This document shows, in pieces, positions 1 to 8,514 of a stretch of DNA of 64,000 nucleotides. Within the stretch, counting starts at the first letter, position 1. Each line of letters begins with the position of its first letter. The notes under the pieces are model-generated. The model did not search any database. It was not told the origin of the DNA and saw only the letters and a list, made by a program, of their open reading frames with translations. Location of the stretch: the NCBI RefSeq assembly GCF_005960665.1, contig NZ_CP040676.1:940501-1004500 (forward strand). Direction: 5' to 3'. The position numbers and the translations under genes are program-made. The DNA comes from Exiguobacterium mexicanum (GTDB lineage Bacteria > Bacillota > Bacilli > Exiguobacteriales > Exiguobacteriaceae).

Positions 1-1
1 C

Positions 2-355
2 ACCACGTTTGAAACGGTCGAACAGACACCGCTCATCATCGTCAAAAAAGACGGGAATCGGGAAGAGTTCAGCCGTGAGAAAGTACTTCGCGGGATTATT
101 CGGGCGTGCGAGAAACGTCCGGTCACGCTGGAGCAACTTGAAGGTGTGGTCACGAAAGTCGAACAACAGTTACGCGCCCTCGGCCAGTCCGAGATTCCGA
201 GTGAACAGGTTGGGGAGCTCGTCATGAACGAGCTCGCGCGGGTCGACGAAGTGGCATACGTCCGCTTCGCGTCTGTCTATCGCCAGTTCAAAGATATCTC
301 TGTGTTCTTTAAAGAACTAGAAGATTTAATGAAGCAAGAAAAATCGACCAACTAA
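2..355 (+). CDS. nrdR: Transcriptional repressor NrdR (5' end missing)
   Basis: The window opens inside this gene; 117 codons remain, read from base 2. NrdR represses ribonucleotide reductase genes by binding NrdR boxes and senses ATP/dATP through an ATP-cone. The visible part is the ATP-cone and C-terminus: it runs through [18 protein letters not shown], then [27 protein letters not shown], which are typical of the family. The N-terminal zinc ribbon (four Cys) lies outside the window. It sits just upstream of dnaB as in Bacillus subtilis (ytcG-dnaB), separated by a terminator-like hairpin. Identity is firm from sequence character and neighbour order. Confidence 0.93.
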   Translation, partial: TTFETVEQTPLIIVKKDGNREEFSREKVLRGIIRACEKRPVTLEQLEGVVTKVEQQLRALGQSEIPSEQVGELVMNELARVDEVAYVRFASVYRQFKDISVFFKELEDLMKQEKSTN

Positions 356-358
356 ACG

Positions 359-382
359 GGCGGCCTGCTGGTCGCCTTTTTT
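359..382 (+). terminator. Hairpin plus T-run after nrdR
   Basis: Seven-base stem (359-365 with 370-376, one G-T pair), four-base loop, followed by six T. It lies in the 42-base gap between nrdR and dnaB, so it may only attenuate read-through into dnaB, as no separate dnaB promoter was recognised. Confidence 0.7.
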
Positions 383-397
383 CAAGGGAGACCTACC

Positions 398-1750
398 ATG
401 GAAAAAGAACGCATCCTGTACGGAACTGACGAACTGTTGATCATGAGCACCGGACTCATCGATCGCGAGTCGTATCAGTCGCTGTACCATTTATATCAGC
501 CGGTCATCGGAGTGAAGGCGCTCGCAATGTATCAGACGCTTTGGAGCGAGCTGAAGCCCGGGAAAATGAAATCGAACTATATGTCACACAGCGCGCTTTG
601 TGAGATGCTCGATTACTCGATCAACGAGCTGACGGACTGTCTGTTCCGGCTCGAAGCGATCGGTCTCGTCCGGACGTATAAGACGAAAGACGAGCGCTTG
701 ACCCAGTACGTGTATCAACTGCGGGTCCCGCTCGCACCCCATACGTTCTTGAACGACGGACTATTGTCGAGTTTTCTCTTCTATAAAGTCGGAGAAGTCC
801 GCTTCAAACAGTTACAAGGTCGATTCACGATTGATCCGTTGCCGGCCGGAATCGTTGAAGTGACGAAAGACTTTAATGAAGTGTTCGACGTCAAAGGGGT
901 CAATCATATGGCGTTCACACAAAAGAACTACGAGAAACCTGACCGCGCCAAAATCGAGATCAACTATACGTTCGATATGGAAATCGTCAAAAAGTTGACG
1001 AACTTCCCCGTCGGCTTCTTCACGAAGAAGCTCGATGAGACGATCACGAAGCTTGCCTACGTCTCCCAAATCGATGAAGAGACGATGGCCGAGATGTTGA
1101 AGGAGTACTTCGTCCACGAGGCGTATCTACCGCTCAGCGAGCAAGAGAAGCGCGACGGCTGCCGTCAGATGGTGTTACAGTTGAAGAAAAAACAGACGCG
1201 CCATCGGAAAGTGAAGTCGGATGAGACGGAGAAGGCAGAAATCGGTGATTTGCATGACGTGACTGTCATGGAAGAAGCGCATCCGCATCAGTACGTGTCG
1301 ACGTTACGGAAGACGCCACAGTTGTCGAAGAGCGACGAGCAACTCATCATCGACCTCGTCGATACGCTCGGACTCGCGCCAAGTGTCATTAACGCATTGT
1401 TCTATTACTGTATCGAAGTGAAGAAGCAGACTCGGCTCAGTGAGAACTACGTCATGCGAATCGCGACGAGTTGGAAGACGGCAGGCTATTTGAACGCCAA
1501 AGACGCGTTGGAACAAGAAGCGACGCAAGACGCGCTCATCGAGAAGAAACAGCAGAAGCGGGAGAACGTGCAACAGCGGACGACCGTCGGCTCGAGACGC
1601 AAAGACAAGACCGAGATGCCAAAATGGCTCGAGGACGAGGCGAAAGAGCAACGGACGTACGATCAAAAACGAAAACAAGAGCTCGAGGCATCGGTCCCAG
1701 ACGACGCGGAACTCGTCAAGTTGTTAAATGAATTGAAAGAGAAAGGATGA
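398..1750 (+). CDS. dnaB: Replication initiation/membrane attachment protein DnaB
   Basis: A 450-residue protein of the Firmicute DnaB family (not the DnaB helicase). It acts with DnaD and DnaI to load the replicative helicase at oriC and at stalled forks. The N-terminal part is a DnaB_N/winged-helix type region, with an MSTGLIDRESYQSLYHLYQP-like opening. A DnaD-like C-terminal domain near residues 310-370 carries the family's Y...IATSW...Y signature at about residue 350. The tail is rich in Lys, Arg and Glu. A GGGAG ribosome site lies 7 bases before the ATG. dnaI follows with overlapping ends, matching the conserved nrdR-dnaB-dnaI order. Confidence 0.95.
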   Translation: MEKERILYGTDELLIMSTGLIDRESYQSLYHLYQPVIGVKALAMYQTLWSELKPGKMKSNYMSHSALCEMLDYSINELTDCLFRLEAIGLVRTYKTKDERLTQYVYQLRVPLAPHTFLNDGLLSSFLFYKVGEVRFKQLQGRFTIDPLPAGIVEVTKDFNEVFDVKGVNHMAFTQKNYEKPDRAKIEINYTFDMEIVKKLTNFPVGFFTKKLDETITKLAYVSQIDEETMAEMLKEYFVHEAYLPLSEQEKRDGCRQMVLQLKKKQTRHRKVKSDETEKAEIGDLHDVTVMEEAHPHQYVSTLRKTPQLSKSDEQLIIDLVDTLGLAPSVINALFYYCIEVKKQTRLSENYVMRIATSWKTAGYLNAKDALEQEATQDALIEKKQQKRENVQQRTTVGSRRKDKTEMPKWLEDEAKEQRTYDQKRKQELEASVPDDAELVKLLNELKEKG

Positions 1751-1755
1751 GGGAC

Positions 1756-2670
1756 ATGGAACGCATCAATCAAACGCTCGCCCAAATGATGAACCGGAAA
1801 GAAGTGCGGGAAGCGTACGAATCGATTCGCCGGCGCACCCTCGAACATCCAGAAGTCGTCGCTTTTTTAAAGGCGCATCCGGAGTTAGACGAGACGGCGG
1901 TCGAGGTCGGCTTTACGAAGCTCAGTGAATATGCAGAACAGATGGACGGCAAGAAGCTCGTCGAGGAGCAAGCCGTCATCCCGGGCCATCAGCCGGTGCT
2001 CTATGTCGACCTCGGTCAAATCGCGATTCGTTATGAAGAGACGGTCAAGCATCGTCAAGCACGGCGCCAAAAAGAGATGGACCGGAAGTTTAAAAGCTTA
2101 TTCTTGCCGGAAGAAGTGCGAGAGGCGAGCTTTGAATCGTTTGACTGGTCGGATGACGCCCGTAAAATCGCACTCCGTGAATCGATGCGGTTCGTCTCAG
2201 GCATGAAGACCCGCCAAAAAGTGAACGGCCTGTACTTACACGGCAGCTTCGGGGTCGGGAAGACGTATTTGCTTGCGGCGATCGCCAACGAACTGAAAGT
2301 GGCGGACATCGAGACGATTCTCGTCCACGCCCCGGGATTCGTCTCGGAAGCGAAACGAAAGATCCGGACCGATTCGTTCGACTCATTTTTGACGTCGTTC
2401 CAACACGTGCCGGTGTTACTGATCGATGACATCGGTGCCGAGGCAATCAGTCCGTGGGTACGCGACGAGCTGTTCGGGATCATCTTGCAATATCGCATGA
2501 TGCATCGCTTACCGACGCTTTACAGTTCGAACTTCAGCGGTGAAGAGCTCGAGACGCACTTCTCGATCGACGGTTCGCCTCAGAACAAAATGAAAGCCCA
2601 GCGGCTCATGCAGCGCATCTCGACGACGACGACACAAATCGAATTAAAAGGTGAGAACCGACGTCGGTAA
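1756..2670 (+). CDS. dnaI: Primosomal protein DnaI (helicase loader)
   Basis: AAA+ ATPase of about 304 residues that loads the replicative helicase with DnaB and DnaD. Walker A is GSFGVGKTY near residue 162 and Walker B is LLIDDIGAE near residue 221. The N-terminal 130 residues form the helicase-binding region. An in-frame ATG at 1747 overlaps the dnaB stop. The ATG at 1756 is preferred because AAAGGA (1742-1747) lies 8 bases before it, whereas the upstream ATG overlaps that site. It is cotranscribed with dnaB by position and is the last gene before the thrS leader. Confidence 0.95.
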   Translation: MERINQTLAQMMNRKEVREAYESIRRRTLEHPEVVAFLKAHPELDETAVEVGFTKLSEYAEQMDGKKLVEEQAVIPGHQPVLYVDLGQIAIRYEETVKHRQARRQKEMDRKFKSLFLPEEVREASFESFDWSDDARKIALRESMRFVSGMKTRQKVNGLYLHGSFGVGKTYLLAAIANELKVADIETILVHAPGFVSEAKRKIRTDSFDSFLTSFQHVPVLLIDDIGAEAISPWVRDELFGIILQYRMMHRLPTLYSSNFSGEELETHFSIDGSPQNKMKAQRLMQRISTTTTQIELKGENRRR

Positions 2671-2675
2671 AGGGA

Positions 2676-2704
2676 TTGTATTTCTTGAACGAGTTGACTA
2701 TACT
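2676..2704 (+). promoter_or_regulatory. Sigma-A type promoter for thrS leader
   Basis: TTGTAT at 2676-2681 and TATACT at 2699-2704 are 17 bases apart. They sit directly downstream of dnaI and upstream of the T-box RNA, so this is the probable promoter of thrS. Confidence 0.6.
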
Positions 2705-2710
2705 AATAAT

Positions 2711-2950
2711 CATATAACCGATGCATCGAAGAGGACATGAGACGTCGTCACGGGTTTCAAAGCGAGGGAAGACTGGTGAGAGCTTCCTAAACACGCCGAT
2801 CGCCTTACTCCCTCAGAGCACCGTACGGGCCAATCGTGCGGCGATTCACACTCGTTATCGTGTGTTCGAGCCAAGCGTTACGCTTGGGAACGAGGGTGGT
2901 ACCACGAGAATCAAAGCTCGTCCCTTTCATAGGGATGGGCTTTTTTTATT
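2711..2950 (+). promoter_or_regulatory. T-box leader of thrS
   Basis: A tRNA-sensing T-box riboswitch. The T-box core AGGGTGGTACCACG is at 2893-2906. It is followed by an intrinsic terminator with an 11-pair stem (2915-2925 with 2931-2941) and a T-run. Upstream, an AGCGAG bulge motif and the GGTGAGAG distal-loop motif (about 2761-2785) mark Stem I. Uncharged tRNA-Thr is expected to stabilise the antiterminator and allow thrS transcription. The specifier is probably ACT at 2807-2809, placed before the CCCTCAGAGC lower stem; an ACC also occurs at 2820-2822. Both are threonine codons. Confidence 0.92.
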
Positions 2951-2982
2951 TATTTTTAAATGTAGAGAGGGGAAGTTGACAC

Positions 2983-4920
2983 ATGATTCAATTGACATTT
3001 CCAGATGGGGCCGTCAAAGAGTTTGAGGCCGGCATCACAGCAGAAGAAGTAGCAGGTTCGATTAGTCCAGGACTCCGAAAAAAAGCAATCGCCGCCAAAA
3101 TCGATGGTGAGATGATCGATTATCGTCGTCCGATTGAACAGGACGGTAAAATCGAGCTCGTCATGCCGGATTCGGAAGAGGGCATCGATTTGATGCGCCA
3201 CTCGTCAGCCCACTTGATGGCCCAAGCCATCAAACGGTTATACGGGGAAGAAGGCAGCATCTACCTCGGCATCGGACCGACGATCGAGAACGGTTTTTAT
3301 TATGATATCGAGATGGATCGCCGCATCAACGAAGAAGATCTCCCTGAAATCGAGAAAATGATGAAGCGAATCGTCGACGAGAACTTGGACATCACACGTG
3401 AAGTCGTGTCGCGCGACGAGGCGCTCGAACGCTACAAGGCGCTCGGAGACCCGCTCAAAATCGAATTGATTGAAGATATCCCGTCGAGCGAGACGCTCAC
3501 GATTTACCATCAAGGCGAATTTTTCGACTTATGCCGTGGGCCGCACGTCCCGTCGACATCGAAGTTGAAAGTGTTCAAGTTGATGAGCGTGGCCGGGGCG
3601 TACTGGCGCGGCGACTCGGACAATAAGATGCTCCAACGCATTTACGGAACGGCGTTCGCGACGAAAGAACAACTCGCGGAACACTTGCGTCTATTGGAAG
3701 AAGCGAAAGAGCGCGATCACCGCAAGCTCGGGAAAGAACTCGATCTCTTCTTCGTGTCGCAAGAAGTCGGCCAAGGTTTGCCGATGTGGCTCCCGAAAGG
3801 TGCCTCGATCCGTCGGACGGTCGAACGTTATATCGTCGACAAAGAGCTCGAGCTCGGGTATCAGCACGTCTACACACCGGTCCTCGGTTCGGTCGACCTG
3901 TATAAGACGTCTGGTCACTGGGATCACTATCAAGACGACATGTTCCCGAAAATGGAGATGGACAACGAGGAACTCGTCCTTCGTCCGATGAACTGTCCGC
4001 ACCACATGACGATTTATAAACATGAGCCGCGCTCATATCGCGAACTCCCGCTTCGCATCGCCGAGCTCGGCGGTATGCACCGTTACGAGATGTCAGGTGC
4101 GCTCACAGGCCTCCAACGCGTCCGTTACATGGTGTTGAACGACGGGCACACGTTCGTCACACCGGAACAGATGAAGCAAGAGTTCAAAGATATCGTCCAC
4201 TTGATTCAAGAAGTGTACGCTGACTTCGGCATCAAAGACTATCGTTTCCGCTTGTCGTACCGTGACCCGGCCGACAAAGAGAAATATTTCGACAACGACG
4301 CAATTTGGGAAACAGCCCAACGCCAGTTGAAAGAGACGATGGATGAGCTCGGTCTCCCGTATTTCGAAGCGGAAGGTGAAGCGGCATTTTACGGACCGAA
4401 ACTCGACGTCCAAGTCCGGACGGCGCTCGGCAAAGAAGAGACGTTGTCGACGGTCCAACTCGACTTCTTGCTCCCTGAGCGGTTCGACTTGACGTACACA
4501 GGACCAGACGGCAAAGACCATCGCCCAATCGTCCTTCACCGTGGGGTCGTCTCGACGATGGAGCGTTTCGTCGCATACTTGATTGAAGAATATAAAGGCG
4601 CGTTCCCGACATGGCTCGCCCCGGTCCAAGTCAAATTGATCCCGGTCTCACACGTCCACGACGAATACGTCGCGGAAGTGAAAGCAGAGCTCGTCAAGCG
4701 CGGTGTCCGCGTCGAAACGGACCTTCGGGACGAGAAACTCGGCTACAAGATTCGGGAAGCACAGATGAAGAAAATCCCGATGACGCTCGTCCTCGGAGAT
4801 AAAGAACGTGATGAGCGTGCAGTCAACATCCGTCGTTATGGACAACAAGAACAAGTATCGGCCACGCTCGATGAATTCTTGTCGTCACTTACAGCAGAGA
4901 TCGCCAACCGTTCACGTTAA
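2983..4920 (+). CDS. thrS: Threonyl-tRNA synthetase
   Basis: Class II synthetase of 645 residues, the usual full length, that charges tRNA-Thr in the cytoplasm. Domains in order: TGS (1-60), the editing domain with an HSSAH motif near residue 72, the class II catalytic core containing the zinc-ligand cysteine in RPMNCPHHM (about 335), and a C-terminal anticodon-binding domain ending near FLSSLTAEI. It is preceded by its own T-box and followed by an intrinsic terminator, so it is a single-gene unit. Ribosome site AGAGGGG lies upstream of the ATG. Confidence 0.98.
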   Translation: MIQLTFPDGAVKEFEAGITAEEVAGSISPGLRKKAIAAKIDGEMIDYRRPIEQDGKIELVMPDSEEGIDLMRHSSAHLMAQAIKRLYGEEGSIYLGIGPTIENGFYYDIEMDRRINEEDLPEIEKMMKRIVDENLDITREVVSRDEALERYKALGDPLKIELIEDIPSSETLTIYHQGEFFDLCRGPHVPSTSKLKVFKLMSVAGAYWRGDSDNKMLQRIYGTAFATKEQLAEHLRLLEEAKERDHRKLGKELDLFFVSQEVGQGLPMWLPKGASIRRTVERYIVDKELELGYQHVYTPVLGSVDLYKTSGHWDHYQDDMFPKMEMDNEELVLRPMNCPHHMTIYKHEPRSYRELPLRIAELGGMHRYEMSGALTGLQRVRYMVLNDGHTFVTPEQMKQEFKDIVHLIQEVYADFGIKDYRFRLSYRDPADKEKYFDNDAIWETAQRQLKETMDELGLPYFEAEGEAAFYGPKLDVQVRTALGKEETLSTVQLDFLLPERFDLTYTGPDGKDHRPIVLHRGVVSTMERFVAYLIEEYKGAFPTWLAPVQVKLIPVSHVHDEYVAEVKAELVKRGVRVETDLRDEKLGYKIREAQMKKIPMTLVLGDKERDERAVNIRRYGQQEQVSATLDEFLSSLTAEIANRSR

Positions 4921-4926
4921 TATGTC

Positions 4927-4959
4927 GACCATCCTTCATTGGAAGGGTGGTCGTTTTTT
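4927..4959 (+). terminator. Terminator of thrS
   Basis: Ten-pair stem (4927-4936 with 4943-4952), six-base loop and six T, starting 7 bases after the thrS stop. Confidence 0.9.
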
Positions 4960-5024
4960 CGGTCTTGAGACGGATGCGGAAGACTTCATCAAACACGTAT
5001 GGTAGAAGAAAGGAGTGATTCATT

Positions 5025-5897
5025 TTGAATTATATGAAACCATTAGTGGCGTTGACGATCGGTTCGGTCGTCGCGACAAGCATGATTCCAAAAGTAAACG
5101 CAGAAGCCATCGTCGATGATACGATTGTCACACTCGGAGAGTCGTTATCGGCGAGCCAACGGGACTGGGTGCTCGAACGGGTTGAGGCACCGGCGGGGAT
5201 TGAGCCGATCATCACGACCGCAGCCGATGAAGATAAATACTTAGGGGATGCCGTCCCGCAAGCGCAGCGCGGCGGGGGGATGTATTCATCAGCCCGCATC
5301 AAACTGACCGACGGGACCGGGCTCGATATCAAAACGGAGAATGTCACATGGGTGACCGAAGATATGTATGCGAATGCTCTCGTGACGGCAGGCGTCACGG
5401 ATGCCGATATTTATATCACGTCGCCGATTCGCGTCACCGGGACGTCGGCTTTGACGGGCATCATGAAAGCCTATGATCAGACGGCCGCGGAGACGGGCAT
5501 TCAATTGAGCGAGGAACGGAAAGACTTGGCGCAAGAAGAGCTCGCGGTCACCTCTGAGATCGGGAAGACGGTCGGGCAAGAAGATGTGGCCGGACTCATG
5601 AACGAGATCAAAGCAGAAATTGCGAATAAGGCACCGGAGACGAACATCGAGATTCGAGATATCGTCATCCAAGTGTTGAATCAAAACAACGTCCAACTGT
5701 CTGATACGCAGTTGACGCAATTGACGACGTTGTTCGAGAACATGCAGCAGGCGAACCTCGACTGGGGTGCAATCAGCAATGGGTTACAAGGGGCCGGTCA
5801 AGACGTTCAGGCGTTTCTCGAGACCGAGGAAGTCCAAGGCTTCTTCGCCCGTTTGTTCGAAGCGCTCAGCAACTTCTTCAAGTCGTTGACGAATTGA
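5025..5897 (+). CDS. ypuA: DUF1002 secreted protein, YpuA-like
   Basis: A 290-residue protein matching the DUF1002/YpuA family, whose function is not established. It starts with a signal peptide (MNYMKPLVALTIGS...NAEA, probable cleavage near residue 27). The mature part holds the family features: TLGESLSASQRDWVLER near the start, and the LTGIMKAYDQ segment in the middle. The C-terminal 40 residues are hydrophobic and helical. TTG at 5025 is chosen as start because AGGAGTG lies 8 bases upstream; the ATG at 5034 would be too far from it. It has its own terminator, shared with a convergent gene. Confidence 0.8.
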   Translation: MNYMKPLVALTIGSVVATSMIPKVNAEAIVDDTIVTLGESLSASQRDWVLERVEAPAGIEPIITTAADEDKYLGDAVPQAQRGGGMYSSARIKLTDGTGLDIKTENVTWVTEDMYANALVTAGVTDADIYITSPIRVTGTSALTGIMKAYDQTAAETGIQLSEERKDLAQEELAVTSEIGKTVGQEDVAGLMNEIKAEIANKAPETNIEIRDIVIQVLNQNNVQLSDTQLTQLTTLFENMQQANLDWGAISNGLQGAGQDVQAFLETEEVQGFFARLFEALSNFFKSLTN

Positions 5898-5919
5898 ACG
5901 GGCTTTGAGTACATGACAA

Positions 5920-5960
5920 ATGGTATTGAAAAAAGGGCCTCGGCCCTTTTTCAATACCAT
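5920..5960. terminator. Bidirectional terminator between convergent genes
   Basis: Near-perfect 19-pair inverted repeat with an A-run on the left arm and a T-run on the right, so it can stop transcription from both ypuA and the opposing small gene at 5951-6160. It overlaps the last codons of that small gene. Confidence 0.88.
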
Positions 5961-6160
5961 CGTTTATGGATATAGTCGCGAGCAGACTCGTGGTCGTCCA
6001 CAATCTTCAACGTGATTCGGTTCATCTCTTCTAAAAGGTCTGTCAATACCGCTTCGAGCTTGGCATCACTCACGTCATGGTGGCGCATCGTCTCTTGTAC
6101 GATGTGTTTGATTTGGTCGTGATAATCATGGTCACCTTTCACTTGCTGTCTCCAAGACAC
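5951..6160 (-). CDS. Small hypothetical protein (69 aa)
   Basis: I do not recognise the family. The product is short, acidic and His-rich (HDYHDQIKHIV, MRHHDV), soluble by appearance, with helices such as DAKLEAVLTDLLEEMNRI and no signal peptide or membrane segment. The GTG start is supported by a GGAGG 8 bases upstream. A sigma-B-like promoter (GTTTCG, 15 bases, GGGAAT) lies 24 bases before the start codon, hinting at general-stress control. It is convergent with ypuA and transcribed away from the infC leader. Confidence 0.7.
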   Translation of the reverse strand: MSWRQQVKGDHDYHDQIKHIVQETMRHHDVSDAKLEAVLTDLLEEMNRITLKIVDDHESARDYIHKRWY

Positions 6161-6184
6161 GGCCCATCCCTCCTTTTTTATTTT

Positions 6185-6211
6185 ATTCCCTCGGAAAAGG
6201 TATTGCGAAAC
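6185..6211 (-). promoter_or_regulatory. Sigma-B-like promoter upstream of the 69-aa gene
   Basis: On the minus strand GTTTCG (6211-6206) and GGGAAT (6190-6185) are separated by 15 bases, close to the general-stress consensus GTTT...GGGTAT. The assignment is by eye only. Confidence 0.4.
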
Positions 6212-6270
6212 AACGAAATGACTGTTATCATCATAAAAGTGTGAGCTACCAATTATTCATGCGCGAATTC

Positions 6271-6300
6271 TTGACATCTTAATTCTATTGGTGTTAAGAT
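6271..6300 (+). promoter_or_regulatory. Sigma-A promoter of the infC operon
   Basis: Perfect TTGACA (6271-6276), 18 bases, then TAAGAT (6295-6300). It directly precedes the ribosomal-protein leader and is the probable promoter of infC-rpmI-rplT. Confidence 0.75.
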
Positions 6301-6306
6301 GACATA

Positions 6307-6454
6307 GTGATTAAATACAACAAAGCAGAAGCGCCCGCTTCTCACCTCGTCCGAACAGCTTCGGTCAGGTCCATCATGTACGTGAAGCAGTCGAGCCTTG
6401 GTCTCTGCTGACTCCGAAATGATGTGTGGGCGGGAAACTGCCGACGCTTTTTTT
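6307..6454 (+). promoter_or_regulatory. L20-type autoregulatory leader of infC-rpmI-rplT
   Basis: A structured untranslated region of about 150 bases between promoter and infC. It starts with a GCAGAAGCGCCCGCTTC-type stem and ends in an intrinsic terminator: a ten-position stem with one mismatch (6424-6433 with 6438-6447) plus seven T. Position and architecture match the Firmicute L20 leader, in which free L20 protein binds an rRNA-like fold and promotes termination. Regulation is inferred from the family. Confidence 0.75.
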
Positions 6455-6513
6455 ATTGCCATGTTGTCTTATCAATCTAAAACTCGTGCAATCGCACGAT
6501 GGAGGTGCTAACC

Positions 6514-7029
6514 ATTAGCAAAGAGCTCTTTATCAACGAAAACATTCGTGCCCGTGAAGTTCGCTTAATTGGAGCGGACGGTGCACAACTCGGTGTGCAA
6601 TCGCGTAATGAAGCATTACGTTTAGCAGAAGAGGCTGAACTCGATCTCGTCTTGGTCGCCGATAAAGCTAACCCACCGGTCGCTAAAATCATGGACTATG
6701 GGAAATACCGTTTCGAACTCCAGAAAAAGGAGAAAGAAGCGCGTAAAAACCAAAAAGTCATCCAATTGAAAGAAGTACGCCTCAGCCCGACAATCGAGGA
6801 AAACGATTTCCAAACGAAATTGCGTAACGCTCGCAAATTCCTTGAAAATGGAAACAAAGTGAAAGCGTCGATCCGTTTCCGCGGACGCGCCATCACACAC
6901 TCGGAAATCGGCCGACGCGTTATGGAAAAATTGGCGGCGGAATGTGCCGACTTGGCAACAGTTGAGCAAAAGCCGAAGATGGAAGGACGCAGCATGTTCT
7001 TAGTGCTGGCTCCGAAGAAAGAAGATTAA
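6514..7029 (+). CDS. infC: Translation initiation factor IF-3
   Basis: A 171-residue IF-3 that binds the 30S subunit and proofreads start-codon selection. The N-domain includes [11 protein letters not shown] and [11 protein letters not shown]; the C-domain runs from [10 protein letters not shown] to the end. The start is taken as ATT at 6514, giving [10 protein letters not shown] as in Bacillus, with GGAGG at 6501-6505 placed 8 bases upstream. The in-frame ATG at 6499 overlaps that ribosome site and is unlikely. The rare ATT start is the known device by which IF-3 represses its own translation. First gene of infC-rpmI-rplT. Confidence 0.95.
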   Translation: MSKELFINENIRAREVRLIGADGAQLGVQSRNEALRLAEEAELDLVLVADKANPPVAKIMDYGKYRFELQKKEKEARKNQKVIQLKEVRLSPTIEENDFQTKLRNARKFLENGNKVKASIRFRGRAITHSEIGRRVMEKLAAECADLATVEQKPKMEGRSMFLVLAPKKED

Positions 7030-7059
7030 TCATCGAGTCATAGTGGGGAGGAAATACTC

Positions 7060-7254
7060 ATGCCGAAAATGAAATCGCACCGTGGTGCTTCTAAACGTTT
7101 CAAACGTACTGCATCAGGTAAACTCAAGCGTTCACACGCTTACACAAGTCACTTGTTTGGTAACAAATCGACTAAAGCGAAACGTAAGCTCCGTAAAGGT
7201 GCTATCGTATCAGCTGGAGACTTCAAACGCATTCGCAACATGATCGCGAAGTAA
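7060..7254 (+). CDS. rpmI: Ribosomal protein L35
   Basis: A 64-residue, strongly basic protein with the L35 pattern [15 protein letters not shown] at the N-terminus and [13 protein letters not shown] in the middle. It belongs to the 50S subunit. It lies 30 bases after infC with a GGGGAGG ribosome site, in the standard infC-rpmI-rplT order. Confidence 0.98.
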   Translation: MPKMKSHRGASKRFKRTASGKLKRSHAYTSHLFGNKSTKAKRKLRKGAIVSAGDFKRIRNMIAK

Positions 7255-7282
7255 TACAGAAAGAATTTAGGAGGGAAACCAT

Positions 7283-7642
7283 ATGCCACGCGTAAAAGGC
7301 GGTTATACGACTCGTCAACGTCGTAAAAAGCAAATCAAGCTTGCCAAAGGTTATTTTGGCTCGAAACACATTCTATTTAAAGTAGCAAAACAACAAGTCA
7401 TGAAGTCACTCATGTACGCTTACCGTGACCGTCGTCAAAAGAAACGTGATTTCCGTCGTCTTTGGATCACACGTATCAATGCGGCAGCACGCACAAACGG
7501 CCTCTCATACAGCCGTATGATGCACGGCCTCAAGCTCGCAGGGATCGACATCAACCGTAAGATGCTTGCTGAGCTTGCTGTGACAGATGCACAAGCATTC
7601 GCGTCACTTGCTGATACAGCTAAATCAAAATTGAACGCGTAA
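7283..7642 (+). CDS. rplT: Ribosomal protein L20
   Basis: A 119-residue basic 50S protein with the L20 opening [16 protein letters not shown] and an internal [12 protein letters not shown] segment. It is an early assembly protein binding 23S rRNA, and in Firmicutes it is the regulator of this operon through the upstream leader. Strong AGGAGGG ribosome site. Last gene of the operon, followed by a terminator. Confidence 0.98.
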   Translation: MPRVKGGYTTRQRRKKQIKLAKGYFGSKHILFKVAKQQVMKSLMYAYRDRRQKKRDFRRLWITRINAAARTNGLSYSRMMHGLKLAGIDINRKMLAELAVTDAQAFASLADTAKSKLNA

Positions 7643-7655
7643 TCGTTCAATCGAC

Positions 7656-7690
7656 AGCGCCGAGACCTTATCTCGGCGCTTTCTTTTTTC
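7656..7690 (+). terminator. Terminator of the infC operon
   Basis: Perfect ten-pair stem (7656-7665 with 7671-7680), five-base loop and T-rich tail, 13 bases after rplT. Confidence 0.92.
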
Positions 7691-7728
7691 AGATTTTTTC
7701 CTTAAACTTAAGATAAGGAGGACGTCCC

Positions 7729-7983
7729 ATGGATCAATCAGTCTTAGCCATCGTCGCATTGGCGCTCATCGTCTTGAACGTCTACACCTATTTGCAGGCG
7801 AAACGTTATACGCTCGGAGAAGGTGATTTCAACGTCTTGTACGCGTACGCAGGCGGTGCGATCGGTGCCCTGTTCGGACTTCATTTGACGCGTAAAAAGG
7901 CGGTTCATGCCCCAAAACGTGTTCAAATACAAGTATTGATTTTGGCAGTCGGCTGGTCTTTAATGATTTTAGTACTGCTTTGA
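7729..7983 (+). CDS. ysdA: DUF1294 membrane protein, YsdA-like
   Basis: An 84-residue protein of the DUF1294/YsdA family; function unknown. It has an N-terminal membrane segment (about 4-22), a central stretch with AYAGGAIGALFGLHLTRKK, and a C-terminal membrane segment (LILAVGWSLMILVLL). In Bacillus subtilis ysdA also follows rplT, which supports the assignment. AAGGAGG ribosome site 8 bases before the ATG. Confidence 0.85.
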   Translation: MDQSVLAIVALALIVLNVYTYLQAKRYTLGEGDFNVLYAYAGGAIGALFGLHLTRKKAVHAPKRVQIQVLILAVGWSLMILVLL

Positions 7984-8006
7984 ATGGAGAATAGGAGGAG
8001 CAACCG

Positions 8007-8489
8007 GTGAACTGGACAACATTGTTTGATCGGCAGCGTGAATTAGATGAGCGGATCAAAGAAGAACATCAATTATCCGGGAACCAATTTGATGAGCGTT
8101 TGCTTGCTTTGCTCGTCGAGCTTGGTGAACTCGCCAATGAGACCCGTAGTTTTAAATTTTGGTCAACGAAGGGCCCGTCGCCTCAAGACGTGATCTTAGA
8201 AGAGTATGTCGACGGTATTCATTTCTTATTGTCGCTCGGACTTGCCCTCGGGTATGAACGTGATTCGTTCCCGGCAGGTAGCTCGTATCTTGACGCGACT
8301 GACGCTTTTTTAGACGTGTTCCGCAAAGTGACGAACTTTGGTTTGTCGAAAACGGAACCGATGTACGAGACGCTGATGGCGGCTTATCTCGAACTTGGCT
8401 ATACGCTCGGGATCAATGAAGAGTTGATGGCGATGGCGTATATGGCGAAAAATGAAAAGAACCATGAGCGACAAAATCAAGGTTACTAA
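8007..8489 (+). CDS. Dimeric-type dUTPase
   Basis: A 160-residue all-alpha dUTP diphosphatase of the dimeric (MazG-related) class, which converts dUTP to dUMP and pyrophosphate to keep uracil out of DNA. The metal-binding pattern is visible: ELGELANE near residue 38 and EEYVDGIHF near residue 70, together giving the ExxE...ExxD signature. GTG start with AGGAGG upstream. It occupies the place of ysdB in Bacillus subtilis. It runs into the M42 peptidase gene with 25 bases between them. Confidence 0.85.
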   Translation: MNWTTLFDRQRELDERIKEEHQLSGNQFDERLLALLVELGELANETRSFKFWSTKGPSPQDVILEEYVDGIHFLLSLGLALGYERDSFPAGSSYLDATDAFLDVFRKVTNFGLSKTEPMYETLMAAYLELGYTLGINEELMAMAYMAKNEKNHERQNQGY

Positions 8490-8514
8490 TCAAAAATCGA
8501 AGGAGCGATGCCCC

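Noticed and set aside
9-227. 72-codon ORF at the window start
   Set aside because: It overlaps the nrdR frame and has a Ser/Arg-rich nonsense product.
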